DNA from: CAWBOY01 sp963790585
GTDB taxonomy: Bacteria > Planctomycetota > Planctomycetia > Gemmatales > Gemmataceae
Assembly (NCBI GenBank): GCA_963790585.1
Contig: CAWBOY010000007.1
Coordinates: 62,001-126,000, forward strand
Reading direction: 5' to 3'
Length of the DNA: 64,000 nt
This document shows positions 1-9,473 of the stretch, piece by piece (position 1 is the stretch's first letter; the number at the start of each line of letters is the position of its first letter). The position numbers and the translations under genes are program-made. The notes below the pieces were generated by a model. That model did not search any database and had not been told where the DNA came from. It saw nothing but the letters and a program-made list of their open reading frames with translations.

Positions 1-2
1 CC

Positions 3-176
3 GAAAAGGTCCAAAGCGTAAAACTGTCGCCCGATAAGAAGATGGCATCGCTCAAGGTCGATGGCTTCCGCCCCGGCCGAGTCTATGAACTCAACTTAAC
101 GGGCCTCAAGTCCGAGGATGGGTCAACCGTCGTCCATCCCGTCGGCTATTACACGCTGAACGAAATCCCCAAATAA
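3..176 (+). CDS. C-terminal end of a probable secreted protein (5' truncated by window)
   Basis: An open frame enters from the left edge and stops at TAA 174-176. The visible 57 residues contain the phrase VYELNL, a GLKSEDG turn, and the ending HPVGYYTLNEIPK. From memory, endings with a YYTLN-x-IP motif occur at the C-terminus of large planctomycete secreted dehydrogenase/propeller or heme-domain proteins, so this is probably the tail of such a protein. The start and the catalytic part lie outside the window, so the function cannot be fixed. A GC-rich hairpin follows 24 bases after the stop. Confidence 0.55.
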   Translation, partial: EKVQSVKLSPDKKMASLKVDGFRPGRVYELNLTGLKSEDGSTVVHPVGYYTLNEIPK

Positions 177-199
177 TCGTCCGACACTCTCTTTATATA

Positions 200-219
200 G
201 CCCCCGGCTTGCCGGGGGC
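200..219 (+). terminator. GC-rich hairpin after the partial gene
   Basis: GCCCCCGGC-tt-GCCGGGGGC forms a perfect 9-bp stem with a 2-base loop. No T-run follows (ATTCC), so it is at best a weak intrinsic terminator. The same stem, followed by five T, recurs at 35108-35131. Confidence 0.5.
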
Positions 220-418
220 ATTCCTATCCCCAATATCAGGCAATCACTTTCCCAAAAAATGTCGCGCTCGTGCCTCACCTCGTGCAACGTACCTCCATAG
301 CCTTCCATTTCCATCTATCTTTTCGCTTTACTCCAACTCCTCCCAGATTAGGCGCGCAAAATGCACTCCAGATGTCGAGGTCTCGCACAGATTGAACTAA
401 CATATGGAGTGTCAAAAA

Positions 419-646
419 ATGAAACCTCTCGCAATCATCGGCCTGCTTCTTGTGATCCTTGGCATCATCGCGTTAGCGGTACCGAGCATCACGTTCTTCA
501 CCAATGATCGCGTGGCGGACGCTGGCTTTTTCAAAGTCGACGTAGCACACCCGCACACGATCATTTTGAATCCCGTCGTCGGCGCTGTGGCGTTGATAGC
601 TGGTGTCGTACTGTTGTTAAGCGGCAAGGCTTCGACTGTGCCGTGA
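419..646 (+). CDS. small two-helix membrane protein, DUF3185-like
   Basis: A 75-residue protein with two hydrophobic helices, about residues 3-22 and 48-68, joined by a short polar loop containing a VDVAHPHTI segment. The pattern (helix starting KPLAIIG, loop, then a NPVVGAVALIAG helix) matches the small DUF3185 inner-membrane family, whose role is unknown. The ATG at 419 is preferred over the in-frame ATG at 404 because GGAG at 406-409 is correctly spaced for it. No operon partner is visible: the next gene lies on the other strand. Confidence 0.7.
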   Translation: MKPLAIIGLLLVILGIIALAVPSITFFTNDRVADAGFFKVDVAHPHTIILNPVVGAVALIAGVVLLLSGKASTVP

Positions 647-716
647 ATTAAATTCCGGCAGTTAGGCGAGCGGCGCCGTTGACGCCGCGCCGCTCGCTCT
701 CGTTTCGGTCAAGCTC

Positions 717-3676
717 TCAACGCCGCGGCAGTCCATCCAATTTTTTCTGAATCTCCGCAGCTTTCTCCAATTCTCCAAGTTTTCTCAAGACTTGAATCAG
801 TTCAGCGCTATTGTTTGCTAGAAACGAGCGCACGGAGTTCAACTCTCGGTTCTTTTCATAGAGCGCGAATAATCGGTCGTTCGCAGCTTGCAGCGGAGCC
901 AAAGCCTCTTTCCAGGCGCTGCGTCCTTGTAAATGCGCCCGAGGGCGGTCTGCATCATGGACAGGGCGAAGCCGTAGGCCACGACCTTAGGATGCTGGCG
1001 GACCAGGCCGGACTGTAGCTTTACCGCTTCGGTGAGGGAATTTTCGGCGTCGTCGAGTTGATGCGACTCCAGGAGTTTGACGCCCAGCTTATCTAGCGCG
1101 TTGGCGTGTGAAGCGGTGTAGAGCGGGACACTCGGATATTGCGACATCAATTCGCCGGAGAGCTTGACCGCGTCGCGCAGCATTTGCGGTCCATCGGGCA
1201 ACCCATCCTGGGGATTTAATCGTTGAAAGAATCCGACGCGGGTAAGCGTCTCGCACAATTCGTAGCGATAATCGGGCACCTTGGGAAAATCCTGGACCAG
1301 TTTGCTTAGCAATTCGATGGCGCGCTCGCCGCCGCGCTTTTCAGCGGGGAATCCGCCGCGCCCACCCGCGCCGCCTCGACCTCCTGGACCTCCAGGTACG
1401 CCTCCTCGACCTCCCGATCCACCCGATCCGTCGGGTCCGCCTGGGCCGCGCTGGGGAGGCTGATCGCGAAAGCAACAGGCGAGCAGGAGTTGATATTCCG
1501 GGACGTTCGGATGTTCCTTCACGAGAGTTTCAAGGATATTGACTGCTTTCTCCGTGGGCGACACTTCGCCTGGACCGCGCGGCGGCGGGCCGCCACGGCC
1601 GCCAGGGCCAGGTCGTGGACCATTGGGTTCGCCTTGACGTGATGGACCTCCATGATCACCGGCACCGGGGCGGTCGGGCCCGCGTCCTCCCGTTTCGCGA
1701 TCCGGAGGACCTTCGCCGCGCGGACCTGGAGGCGGGCCCGGCATCGGATCGTTCAAGAACTCGCGCTGGGCTTGCAAATAATAGGTTCGCGCCAGCTCAT
1801 ACCGATGTTCAGGAGGCAAAGCTGATCCCTGGGAAGTTGCCTCCAGTGTCTGGAGGGCCTGGAGGAGGGCTTCATTGGCTTCGGTTGTTCGTTGTAGGGC
1901 TCGCAACGCGCGGCCGAGTTCGTTGTAGGTGCGGGCCAGGCGAATGCGTGCATTTTCGTCGTTCGGCTCCGTGGTCTGCCTTTTATACAAATCAATAGCC
2001 AGATTATAGGCCGTTATCGCCGGCTCCAGTTGGCCAAGCCGTTGGCGAATGTCGCCGATCCTTTGATTGGCCTCGGCGGCTTGCTCGCGTAGACGCGGAT
2101 AATCGCTGCATTCGCGGGCAAACTGCTCATAGAAACCCAACAGTTCCTCCAAGAGAGGCACGACGTCAGGCGATAAAATGGGTTGGGGCGGAAGATCGAC
2201 GGCCGAGTCCGACGTGCCGTCCGAAGCCAGCAACGGTGTGACCACGATTCGATTCGGCGCGAACCGGACATAGATTCGATTCAGAGCCTCCAGGGCCGAG
2301 GCGGAGGTTTTCTCCGCGTGCTCGCGCTGACGCTGCTCGGTATCAAAAGCATCCCATGTACGGCGATATGCGACGACCAGGACGACGCAGGTAATAATCA
2401 ACAAGCCAAAAGCCAAAGCCGCGAGACTCGCGACCGTGCGGTTACGGCGGCACCAGCGCCAGGCGCGCTCCACGAATCCCACGCGGCGGGCACGGACAGG
2501 GCGGTCTTCGAGCAGGCGGCGCAGATCGTCGGCGAACGCCCTGGCACTCGGATAACGGTGCTCCGGATCGCGCGCCACCGCCTTCATGACGATCGTCTCC
2601 AGGTCGATCGGAATCGTCGGATCGGCTTTACGCGGCGAGGGCAACCCGGTCTGCGTGATGAGCTGGATCAGATGTTGGGGAGTCGTATCCTGAAACGCCG
2701 GGCGCCGAACCAACATCTCATAGAGTGTCACACCCAGGCCATAGACATCGCCACGCGCGTCCGATTGGCCATGAAACCGTTCCGGCGGCATGTAACGCAA
2801 TGTGCCGACAAAGTCGCCCGACTGTGTCAGGCTCGCTTCCTCGCGCAGTTTTGCCACGCCGAAGTCCGTCACCCACACCGTCCCTTGGTCGTCAATCAGG
2901 AGATTCGATGGTTTGATGTCGCGATGCAGAACGCCCTGGTTGTGGGCGTAGGCCAGCGCGTCGGCTACCTGGAATCCTACCTGGGCGATGCGGTGATGCG
3001 ATAACTTTTCCGACTTCGACGACTGGCGTGGCCCTTCAATCTGGGGCGCGGCTGGTGTCAAGCCATTGTCACTTGTAGGTGTATGATAGACAGACGTATC
3101 CTGCCCGAGATGAGCGGCTTCTGGTGCCTCGGTGGGTTTGGCACCCGACTCTTCCTGTTCGAGGGCTGTCTCGATATTCTTGCCGGAGATCAGTTGCATG
3201 ACATAGAAACAGATATTCCCTTGTTCGCCGACGCCGAACACGGGAACGATGTTGGTATGATGCAAGCGCGCCGCGGCTTGAGATTCGCGGAGGAACCTGG
3301 CCCGTAGTTTTTCGTTGGCCACCAGATGTTCAGGGAGGACCTTGATGGCCACGCGACGGCCGAGCGTCTCCTGTAGCGCTTCGTAGACGACTCCCATCCC
3401 GCCGCGGCCGATCTCGCGCAGAATTCGATATTCCCCCAGGCGATTGGGCACCGGCGACCGCGACAGCGAAGGAGCGGCGTTTATAGCTTCGTCACTTCGC
3501 GGCTTGAGGTCTTCCATCATCAGAATCATCGGAAAGAGATCCCGAATCTCGCCGGCCCAATTGGGAAAGCGCCGGGCGTAGTCTTCAATCAATGGGCGCT
3601 CGCCGTCACGAAAACGTCGCGCGAAATCTTCGGCGAGATCATCGACGGAGCGGTTATCGGAAAGAGGCGGTTTCAT
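717..3676 (-). CDS. membrane Ser/Thr protein kinase with TPR-rich C-terminus (frameshift near 925)
   Basis: Protein kinase that phosphorylates Ser/Thr on unknown targets. Seen: Gly loop GRGGMG (residues 90-95), Lys112 in AIKVLP, HRDIKPSN (251-258), DFG (271-273), a transmembrane helix at about 415-437, then helical TPR-like repeats interrupted by two Gly/Pro/Arg-rich low-complexity stretches. An unusual acidic/Pro insert of about 50 residues sits in the N-lobe/C-lobe hinge (about 175-225). The kinase frame runs out at 839. The natural TPR ending continues in another frame from about 925 to a stop at 717 (residues AWKEALAPLQAANDRLFALY), so one base appears lost or gained near 925. It lies 61 bases downstream of a sigma factor gene on the same strand, a common planctomycete pairing, so kinase and sigma factor probably act together in signalling. 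Confidence 0.85.
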
Positions 3677-3704
3677 GGAGAGGTACCTAATATCAGAATC
3701 AAAA

Positions 3705-3733
3705 AACCCGCGCTTGCGCTTGGGGCTGGTGAG
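3705..3733 (+). repeat. short dispersed repeat, full copy
   Basis: AACCCGCGCTTGCGCTTGGG followed by GCTGGTGAG, in the gap between the sigma factor and kinase genes. It is one base shorter than the copy at 49023-49052. Confidence 0.8.
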
Positions 3734-3737
3734 TCCT

Positions 3738-4367
3738 TCAACCCGCCCCCGTTTCGCCCGGTTCGGTGTAGATCTCTTTTAACCGCTTGAGCGCTCGCAT
3801 ATATCGTTTGCTCGCCGCGTCCTTGGTGATGGCCAAAACTTCAGCCACCTCGTTGTTGCCGAGGTCCTCAAAGTGGCGCAGGGCCAGGACCTCGCGATCG
3901 AGCGGATCCATCTCGTCGAGCGCGGCACGCAGGCGCTGCTGCATTTCATGGCGGATCGCGGCCTGGCTTGGAGAGGTCATGCGGCTGATGAGCTGGCCCA
4001 CCATCGACTCGGCCGAAGCGAAAGGGGTCCGTTCGTCTGGCAAACCTGCCTCACGGCTGACGTCGCGCATCTGAGCGCCGAGGTGCGTTCGCTGGATCAT
4101 CTGCATGCGTTGAATCGTCAGAAAGCGCAGCCAGACATAAAATGGCACAGCTGGGCTCGTGGCGTATTCCCCGATTCGGCCGGCCACGTCGAGAAATGCT
4201 TCCTGAAGCACATCGTCCGGCGAAACGCGGCTGGCCAATCGGCGATCGAGGCGGACGTAGAGCATGCGCCAGAGCCGTTCGCGATAGAGCATGAACAGCT
4301 CGCCGAGTGCTTGATCGTCGCCAGTTCGCAGGCGGTCGAGGAGGGCGTGCGGGTTCCCATCACTCAT
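3738..4367 (-). CDS. ECF-type sigma-70 factor, planctomycete kinase-linked group
   Basis: A 209-residue RNA polymerase sigma factor. Region 2 spans about residues 15-95 and includes SPDDVLQEAFLDVAGRI, the core-binding helix. Region 4 spans about 145-195 (LDREVLALRHFEDLGNNEVA then a helix-turn-helix ending SKRYMRALKRLKEI). The start at 4367 (MSDGNPH) is chosen because AAGGA lies just upstream; an in-frame ATG at 4433 has no better support. The kinase gene follows on the same strand, suggesting co-transcription. In planctomycetes such pairs are thought to couple kinase activity to sigma function. No anti-sigma gene is adjacent. Confidence 0.88.
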   Translation of the reverse strand: MSDGNPHALLDRLRTGDDQALGELFMLYRERLWRMLYVRLDRRLASRVSPDDVLQEAFLDVAGRIGEYATSPAVPFYVWLRFLTIQRMQMIQRTHLGAQMRDVSREAGLPDERTPFASAESMVGQLISRMTSPSQAAIRHEMQQRLRAALDEMDPLDREVLALRHFEDLGNNEVAEVLAITKDAASKRYMRALKRLKEIYTEPGETGAG

Positions 4368-4601
4368 GCTCGATCCTTGTGGCAGGTGCCAGGTAATTAC
4401 CCGATTATAACCCTCTCGTGAGAGGGTAACCATCTTCTTAATCTGCTTTTAACGTGGGCGAAATAAAATTTGCGAAAAGCCTGTCCACAGTCGAACGTGC
4501 CGCACAGTATCCCTTTTGTAGGGCGATGAGAGTGGCATCTCTCCGATAAGTCGTGCTTAATTGATCCGCGGTCTACAGGACCTGTCCAGGAGCCAATGCT
4601 T

Positions 4602-5288
4602 ATGTCTGATTTCAACACATCGCTGACGCGTCGCTCGATCTTGCGTGGAGGCATCGCGCTGGGCGTCGCCGCTCAGACGGCGTTCACGGTGCGCGGTGCC
4701 TTTGCCGAGGAATTGTCGAAGACGCCCAGCCTGACGGAAGGGCCGTTTTATCCGCCGAAACTGCCGCTCGATACGGACAACGACTTGCTGATCATAAATA
4801 ATTCGATCACCCCAGCGGTGGGCGAGATCACGCATCTGTCGGGCCGGATTTTGTCGGCCGCCGGCGAGCCGATTCTCAATGCCGTTGTCGAAATCTGGCA
4901 ATGCGATGCGAAAACCGTGTATCTGGCTCAGGGGAGTCAAGGCGGCAAGGCCGACGCGAATTTCCAGGGATTTGGCCGTTTCGTCACCGGGACGAAGGGG
5001 GAGTATTACTTCCGCACGATCAAACCGGTGCCCTATCCAGGGCGCACGCCGCATATTCACGTCAAAGTGAAGAAGGGCGGCAAAGAGTTGCTGACGACGC
5101 AGATCTTTATCAATGGCCATCCGCAGAACAAGAACGACGGTGTGTTGCGCGACGCGGGAGATGCGCTGCACCGGGAACTCGTCCTCGTCGATTTCAAGCC
5201 GGTCAAGGACTCAAAGATCGGCGAGTTGGCGGCCAAGTTTGACATCGTGGTAGGCCTCACGCCGAGCGATCGGCCCGCAAGACGCTAA
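4602..5288 (+). CDS. exported intradiol ring-cleavage dioxygenase-like protein
   Basis: Related to the beta subunit of protocatechuate 3,4-dioxygenase and to intradiol dioxygenases, which open catechol-type rings between the hydroxyls using Fe(III). A twin-arginine signal lies at the N-terminus (TRRSILRGG, then a hydrophobic stretch to AFA), so the protein is probably exported folded. Candidate iron ligands, numbered from the ATG at 4596, are Tyr109 (after EIWQCDA), Tyr147, and His153 and His155 in PGRTPHIHV, in the order expected for the family. AGGAG at 4588-4592 favours the ATG at 4602. The gene is divergent from the sigma factor and 50 bases upstream of a Gly-rich protein. The natural substrate is unknown. 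Confidence 0.85.
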   Translation: MSDFNTSLTRRSILRGGIALGVAAQTAFTVRGAFAEELSKTPSLTEGPFYPPKLPLDTDNDLLIINNSITPAVGEITHLSGRILSAAGEPILNAVVEIWQCDAKTVYLAQGSQGGKADANFQGFGRFVTGTKGEYYFRTIKPVPYPGRTPHIHVKVKKGGKELLTTQIFINGHPQNKNDGVLRDAGDALHRELVLVDFKPVKDSKIGELAAKFDIVVGLTPSDRPARR

Positions 5289-5338
5289 CACCAATTGGTT
5301 ACCTGAATCCATGTCCGCTTTTTGGAGTAACTCGAATT

Positions 5339-6100
5339 ATGTTGAAGCTCGTATCATTTTTGGCGGCCAGCGTTCTCGCTGCCAGCTTGATGTTGACGGC
5401 TGTTGCGCAACAGCCGCCGCCGAGGTCCGATGACAAATCCAAGGCAGATCAGAAACAAAAAGAATCGCCCATCGTCACCAAGTTGATGGGATACAGCAAG
5501 AAAGAACCAGGCAAGCTCTCGCGCGATGAGGTAACAGACGAACGCCTTTTGCGGCTGTTCGACATGGCCGACACCAAAAAAGAAGGCGTCGTGACCAAAG
5601 AGCAATTGATCGTCGCGGCGGCGAAGTTAGAAGCCGAAATGCCGGCTGGCGGCGGTCGCGGCGGACCTGGCGGCGGCGGGCCTGGTGGACCCGGCGGCGG
5701 TCGCGGCGGGCCTGGAGGTCCTGGTGGCGGGCCCGGCGGATTTGGCGGCGGTCCTGGCGGCCCCGGTGGATTTGGCGGCGGGCCCGGTGGTCGCGGCGGA
5801 CCGCAAATGGGCGTGCTCATGCCGGACTTTATTCAGGAGGATTTGAATTTAACCGCCAGCCAGAAAAAGCAAGTAGCGGATCTCCAAAAGGAAGTTGACG
5901 CCAAGCTCGAGAAGTTGCTTACGGCCGATCAACGGAAGATGTTGAAAGAAATGAAGGACAATCAAGGTCGCGGCGGTCCCGGTGGACCTGGCGGTCGCGG
6001 CGGTCCTGGCGGTGGCGGACTGGGTGGTCCTGGCGGTCGCGGTGGCCCGGGCGGGCCGCCTCCGGACGGTCCTCCTCCGGAAGGCGAATCACAGGAGTGA
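5339..6100 (+). CDS. secreted Gly-rich protein with EF-hand-like segment
   Basis: A 253-residue protein with a signal peptide (about 1-24, cleaved after AVA). A charged segment at 70-90 (LFDMADTKKEGVVTKEQL) resembles an EF-hand, but the loop is degenerate. Two Gly/Pro/Arg repeats follow, about 103-155 and 205-245 (GGPGG/GRGG units). A helical piece between them (LNLTASQKKQVADLQKEV) resembles the LTxxQ-type helices of periplasmic stress proteins. TGGAG lies 14-18 bases upstream of the ATG. Similar Gly/Pro-rich, EF-hand-containing secreted proteins are frequent in planctomycetes, with no fixed role. It may be co-transcribed with the dioxygenase. Confidence 0.75.
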   Translation: MLKLVSFLAASVLAASLMLTAVAQQPPPRSDDKSKADQKQKESPIVTKLMGYSKKEPGKLSRDEVTDERLLRLFDMADTKKEGVVTKEQLIVAAAKLEAEMPAGGGRGGPGGGGPGGPGGGRGGPGGPGGGPGGFGGGPGGPGGFGGGPGGRGGPQMGVLMPDFIQEDLNLTASQKKQVADLQKEVDAKLEKLLTADQRKMLKEMKDNQGRGGPGGPGGRGGPGGGGLGGPGGRGGPGGPPPDGPPPEGESQE

Positions 6101-6127
6101 TTCGCGCAACGGTTATCCGATAGGTAG

Positions 6128-6283
6128 TGGCGGCACGTTGAAAACGTGCCACCACTACTTCGTGGATGTCGTGGCCGGGGGTCGGTACTCCGACCCCGGA
6201 GCAGCTCCCTGGGTCGTCAAAGAACCGGGGTCGGATTACCGACCCCGGCCACGGCTCGGCACGTTGGAAACGTGCCGCCACTA
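6128..6283. repeat. composite palindromic repeat, copy 1
   Basis: The inner element 6171-6252 begins GTGGCCGGGGGTCGGTACTC and ends GACCCCGGCCAC, with each half itself a palindrome (GGGTCGGTACTCCGACCC). It is flanked by two short hairpins, GGCACGTTGAAAACGTGCC (left) and GGCACGTTGGAAACGTGCC (right). Related inner elements occur at 21255-21335 and 26628-26707. All three lie between genes. Confidence 0.85.
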
Positions 6284-6407
6284 CTTTGTCAGACGGAACT
6301 TCACCTTTTTATAATAGCTCCCATAATACATTGACGTGTATAACAGATTAAGCGATTCCGCTTGGTTCGCCTTATTGTGCAACCCACCGCCTTGGAGATA
6401 CGCAACC

Positions 6408-7676
6408 GTGAATTATTGCTGCAATGCCCGCTGGATCTTGGCCGCGTCTTTGCTGGCCTTTGGCTCGTCGGCTCTTTTCGCGGACAACTGGCCGCAATGG
6501 CGTGGTCCCGAGGGTGATTGCGTCAGCAAGGAAAAAGGCTTGCCGACCGAGTGGAGCAACACCAACAACATCGCCTGGAAGCTGAAACTGCCGGGCATGG
6601 GAAGCGGCACGCCCGCTGTTTGGGGCGATCACATCTTTGTCACGGCGGATGACGGCAAAGAACTCTACGCCTTATGCGTCAGCACCAAAGGCGACGAACT
6701 TTGGCGCAAGGCGATCGGCACAGCCGGCGGCAAACGCTATCACGGCGACAGCAACGACGCCTCACCCTCGCCGTGCACGGATGGAAAACTTGTTTACTTT
6801 TACTTCGGCACCGGCGACCTGGCTTGCTACGATTTCGACGGCAAGGAAAAATGGGTCATAAATGTCCAGGACCGCTACGGCAAGATGACGTTCCAATGGG
6901 GCGGCATCCACTCGACGCCGTTGCTCCACGGCGATCGGCTCTATCTGCAGTTGCTCAACCGCAACGGCGCCAGCGTCGTCGCGCTTGACAAGACGAACGC
7001 CAAGGAAGTCTGGAAAATCACCCGCCCCAGCGACGGCCGCGGCGAAGGTAAAGAGGTCTACGCCTCGCCGACCATCGGTCACAACGGCAAAGAGGAATTC
7101 CTCATAGTCCATGGCAACGACTATGCCACTGGCCATAACCTGAAAGACGGTTCCGAGATTTGGCGCGTCGGCGATCTCAATGATAAGCAGCGCTACAATA
7201 GCCAATATCGCTTTGTCACTTCCCCGACCGCAACCGCCGATTTGATCGTGGTCCCTTCCTGCAAAAACGGCCCGATCGTAGGCGTCAAGCCCGACGCGAC
7301 CGGCCTGGTGAATACCGGCAGCAGCGCCGAACTTTGGCGCTACAACCGGACACCCGATGTCTGCTGTCCTTTGATCGCGGATGGCCTGGTTTACCTGTGC
7401 GGCGACGGCACGCTGACCTGCCTCGATGCGAAAACCGGCAAGGAACATTATCGCGAACGAACCCACTCGGGCATCTTCCGCGGTTCGCCCGTGTTCGCCG
7501 ACGGCAAGATATACTTGCCGTGTCAGGATGGAACGGTCACCGTCGTCAAGGCCGGCAGCAAGTTTCAGATCCTGGCCCAGAACAAATTGACCGACAGCAT
7601 TAACGCCACGTTAGCGATCGCGGACGGCCGCATCTATATCCGCGGGTGGGACGCACTGTACGCGATCGGCAAGTGA
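6408..7676 (+). CDS. secreted PQQ-like beta-propeller protein
   Basis: A 422-residue protein from GTG 6408, which has TTGGAGA upstream; the ATG at 6336 would put an unlikely extension before the signal peptide. A signal peptide (ARWILAASLLAFGSSALFA) is followed at once by DNWPQWRGPEGD, the usual entry to planctomycete propellers. Repeated blades carry the pattern (A/V)xDxxTGKExW, for example CLDAKTGKEHYRE and YDFDGKEKWVI. The fold is that of PQQ-dependent dehydrogenases, but no catalytic set is evident, so PQQ binding or enzyme activity is not shown. The role is probably periplasmic. A paralogue lies at 59532-60900. Confidence 0.82.
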   Translation: MNYCCNARWILAASLLAFGSSALFADNWPQWRGPEGDCVSKEKGLPTEWSNTNNIAWKLKLPGMGSGTPAVWGDHIFVTADDGKELYALCVSTKGDELWRKAIGTAGGKRYHGDSNDASPSPCTDGKLVYFYFGTGDLACYDFDGKEKWVINVQDRYGKMTFQWGGIHSTPLLHGDRLYLQLLNRNGASVVALDKTNAKEVWKITRPSDGRGEGKEVYASPTIGHNGKEEFLIVHGNDYATGHNLKDGSEIWRVGDLNDKQRYNSQYRFVTSPTATADLIVVPSCKNGPIVGVKPDATGLVNTGSSAELWRYNRTPDVCCPLIADGLVYLCGDGTLTCLDAKTGKEHYRERTHSGIFRGSPVFADGKIYLPCQDGTVTVVKAGSKFQILAQNKLTDSINATLAIADGRIYIRGWDALYAIGK

Positions 7677-7697
7677 GGCCAGGTTCGCTAGAAGAGT

Positions 7698-8492
7698 TCA
7701 AGAGTTGCGCCATTCCGGCCGACGTTTTTGCAAGAAGGCCGACATTCCCTCCTGAGCGTCGTGCCGCAGCGCGTTGTCCGTCATCACGGACGTCGCCCGT
7801 CTGTAGGCTTCGGCTTCGTCCAGCGCCAAGCCCTCGTAAAACGCCGCTTTGCCGAGACGGACCGTTAGCGGGCTTGCGGCGAGAATGGCATCGGCGAACT
7901 CCTGCACCGCGGCATCGAGGCCTGCAGCTTGAACGACGCGATTGACGAGGCCGAGCTCATAAGCCCGTTGGGCGGTGATCGGCTTGCCGGTAAAAAGCAT
8001 CTCGAGCGCGGCTTTGGCTGGGACTGCGCGCACGAGCGGCACCATAGGCGTGGAGCAGAATAGGCCGATTTTCACTCCCGGGGTAGCGAAGGTCGCCGAC
8101 TCGACAGCGACCGCGAGATCGCACGCCGCGACCAGCTGACATCCCGCCGCCGTCGCCAAGCCATGTACGCGCGCGATTACTGGCTGCGGCAGCTTGCGCA
8201 GCCGTTGCATCACGTCAGAACAGAGATTAAACAGAGCGTGATACTCTTCTTCGTCACGATCGAGCATTTCGCCGAGGTCATGGCCCGCACAGAAGGCCGG
8301 CCCGTTCGCCGCCAACACGATGACGTGCGCTGATTTATCATCGGCGATAAGGTCGAGCGCCTCGGCCAAACGCAACAATAGCTCACGAGAAAGGGCGTTC
8401 CGCTTCTCGGGACGATTCAGCGTTAACCGAACGAGGCCGGCGTTCGCTTCAACTTGAAGGATCGATGTAGCCGGTGCGGTAATGGTGGACAT
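7698..8492 (-). CDS. enoyl-CoA hydratase/isomerase family protein (ECHDC3-like)
   Basis: A 264-residue crotonase-fold protein acting on acyl-CoA thioesters. The first oxyanion-hole segment is GPAFCAGHDLGEM and the second is HGLATAAGCQLVAACDLAVA. The phrases FATPGVKIGLFCSTP and ALEMLFTGKPITA are typical of the ECHDC3 branch rather than of classical FadB/PaaF hydratases. The usual catalytic Glu pair is not obvious, as in that branch, so the reaction is uncertain. The start at 8492 (MSTITAP) has AGGA upstream; the open frame to 8939 only shadows rpmB. The gene is divergent from rpmB. Confidence 0.88.
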   Translation of the reverse strand: MSTITAPATSILQVEANAGLVRLTLNRPEKRNALSRELLLRLAEALDLIADDKSAHVIVLAANGPAFCAGHDLGEMLDRDEEEYHALFNLCSDVMQRLRKLPQPVIARVHGLATAAGCQLVAACDLAVAVESATFATPGVKIGLFCSTPMVPLVRAVPAKAALEMLFTGKPITAQRAYELGLVNRVVQAAGLDAAVQEFADAILAASPLTVRLGKAAFYEGLALDEAEAYRRATSVMTDNALRHDAQEGMSAFLQKRRPEWRNS

Positions 8493-8720
8493 GAGTATGT
8501 TCCTGACGTTGAAATTATCGGATTCTTGTAGAGCCGCGCATGCAGTAAGCGGGAGCGACCAAGTCCCTGAGGCCCAATCATTCGACAAGGGCGCCCTAAA
8601 TCTTCGTTCCGCACCCGCTTCCTTCGTGCGCGGCTCTTTTCCCGGCCTTGTCAGATGAGGCCATGCTGCTATGATACGCATTTTACAATCCGGGCGAATA
8701 CGCTGGACGGGAGCGCGAAC

Positions 8721-8984
8721 ATGGGTAGGCAGTGCGATGTCTGTTTGAAGATGCCGTCCGTCGGCAACCAATATGTCCGCAGCGGTAAGGCCAAGTACCT
8801 CGGTGGCGTCGGTCGCAAGGTTCGCGGCTGCAGCAAGCGAATCTTTAGCCCGAACTTGCAGCGGATGCAGTGTCAGGTCGGCGGCAGCGTTCAGACGCTC
8901 ACCGTCTGCGTGCAATGCCTGCGAAGCGGTCGCGTGCAACGGCCTCAGAAGCGTAAGCCGTTCCAGATGCCAAGTATGTCTTAA
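8721..8984 (+). CDS. rpmB: 50S ribosomal protein bL28
   Basis: An 87-residue basic protein opening MGRQCDVC, the standard bL28 start. Cys5/Cys8 and Cys63/Cys66 (TVCVQC) form two CxxC pairs, so this is the zinc-binding form. The segment RKVRGCSKRIFSPNLQR is the rRNA-contacting core. It is longer than minimal bL28 through a basic C-terminal tail. The start was chosen at the MGRQC ATG with GGGAG upstream. gatC follows 16 bases later, so translation genes are grouped here. Confidence 0.92.
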   Translation: MGRQCDVCLKMPSVGNQYVRSGKAKYLGGVGRKVRGCSKRIFSPNLQRMQCQVGGSVQTLTVCVQCLRSGRVQRPQKRKPFQMPSMS

Positions 8985-9000
8985 TTAGCTTGGTGATTTC

Positions 9001-9288
9001 ATGTCCATGACGCCCGACGATGTTCGTAAGGTCGCCCTGCTGGCGCGGCTCGAATTGACCGACTCCGAAGTCGAAGTCATGTCGCGCCAGCTCAACGCCA
9101 TCGTCGGCTACGTCGATCAGCTCAAACAGGTTAACACCGACGGCGTCGAAGAACTGGCTCACGCCCTGGCTGTACATAACGTCTTCCGGGCCGACGAGCC
9201 GGGCATCTCTCTGCCGGTCGATCAAGCCCTCGCCAACGCCCCGCAGCGAAAGGGCGATTTCTACCGCGTCCCCGCCGTTCTTGATTAG
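9001..9288 (+). CDS. gatC: Asp/Glu-tRNA amidotransferase subunit C
   Basis: A 95-residue GatC, the small subunit that stabilises GatA-GatB in converting Glu-tRNA(Gln) or Asp-tRNA(Asn) to the amide forms. Typical features are the opening TPDDVRKVALLARLELTDSE, the middle helix (LNAIVGYVDQLKQVNTDGVEE) and the C-terminal FRADEPG and RKGDFYRVPAVLD. It sits between rpmB and gatA; a 98-base palindrome separates it from gatA. gatB is not in the window. Confidence 0.93.
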   Translation: MSMTPDDVRKVALLARLELTDSEVEVMSRQLNAIVGYVDQLKQVNTDGVEELAHALAVHNVFRADEPGISLPVDQALANAPQRKGDFYRVPAVLD

Positions 9289-9298
9289 CCAAATTCCC

Positions 9299-9396
9299 TT
9301 AGAGCCTATCCGAAAAAGGGGTCAGGTACCATTGTGCGAAGCACCCTTCGGGCCGTTCCGGCAATGGTACCTGGCCCCTTTTTCGGATAGGCTCTA
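9299..9396. repeat. long palindrome between gatC and gatA (family A, copy 1)
   Basis: Near-perfect inverted repeat with arms of about 35 bases: TTAGAGCCTATCCGAAAAAG...GGTACCATT and its complement, differing at one base. The central sequence is GTGCGAAGCACCCTTCGGGC. A second copy at 20028-20126 is inverted, its centre being the exact reverse complement. A remnant, GGATAGGCTCTAA, lies at 26752-26764. The ends (GAGCCTATCC/GGATAGGCTC) and TA-rich flanks suggest a MITE-like non-autonomous element. In mRNA it would form a strong hairpin within the gatC-gatA unit. Confidence 0.88.
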
Positions 9397-9473
9397 ATTC
9401 TAAATCAAGCCCGAGCGCCAGAAGCACGGGTTCTGCCTGAACCCGGCGGCGCGGGGCTGGTGGAGTGCCTGCC

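Noticed and set aside
2183..3004. 273-residue open frame on the plus strand
   Set aside because: It lies wholly antisense to the kinase domain, whose motifs are unmistakable; composition is Arg-rich as expected for a shadow frame.
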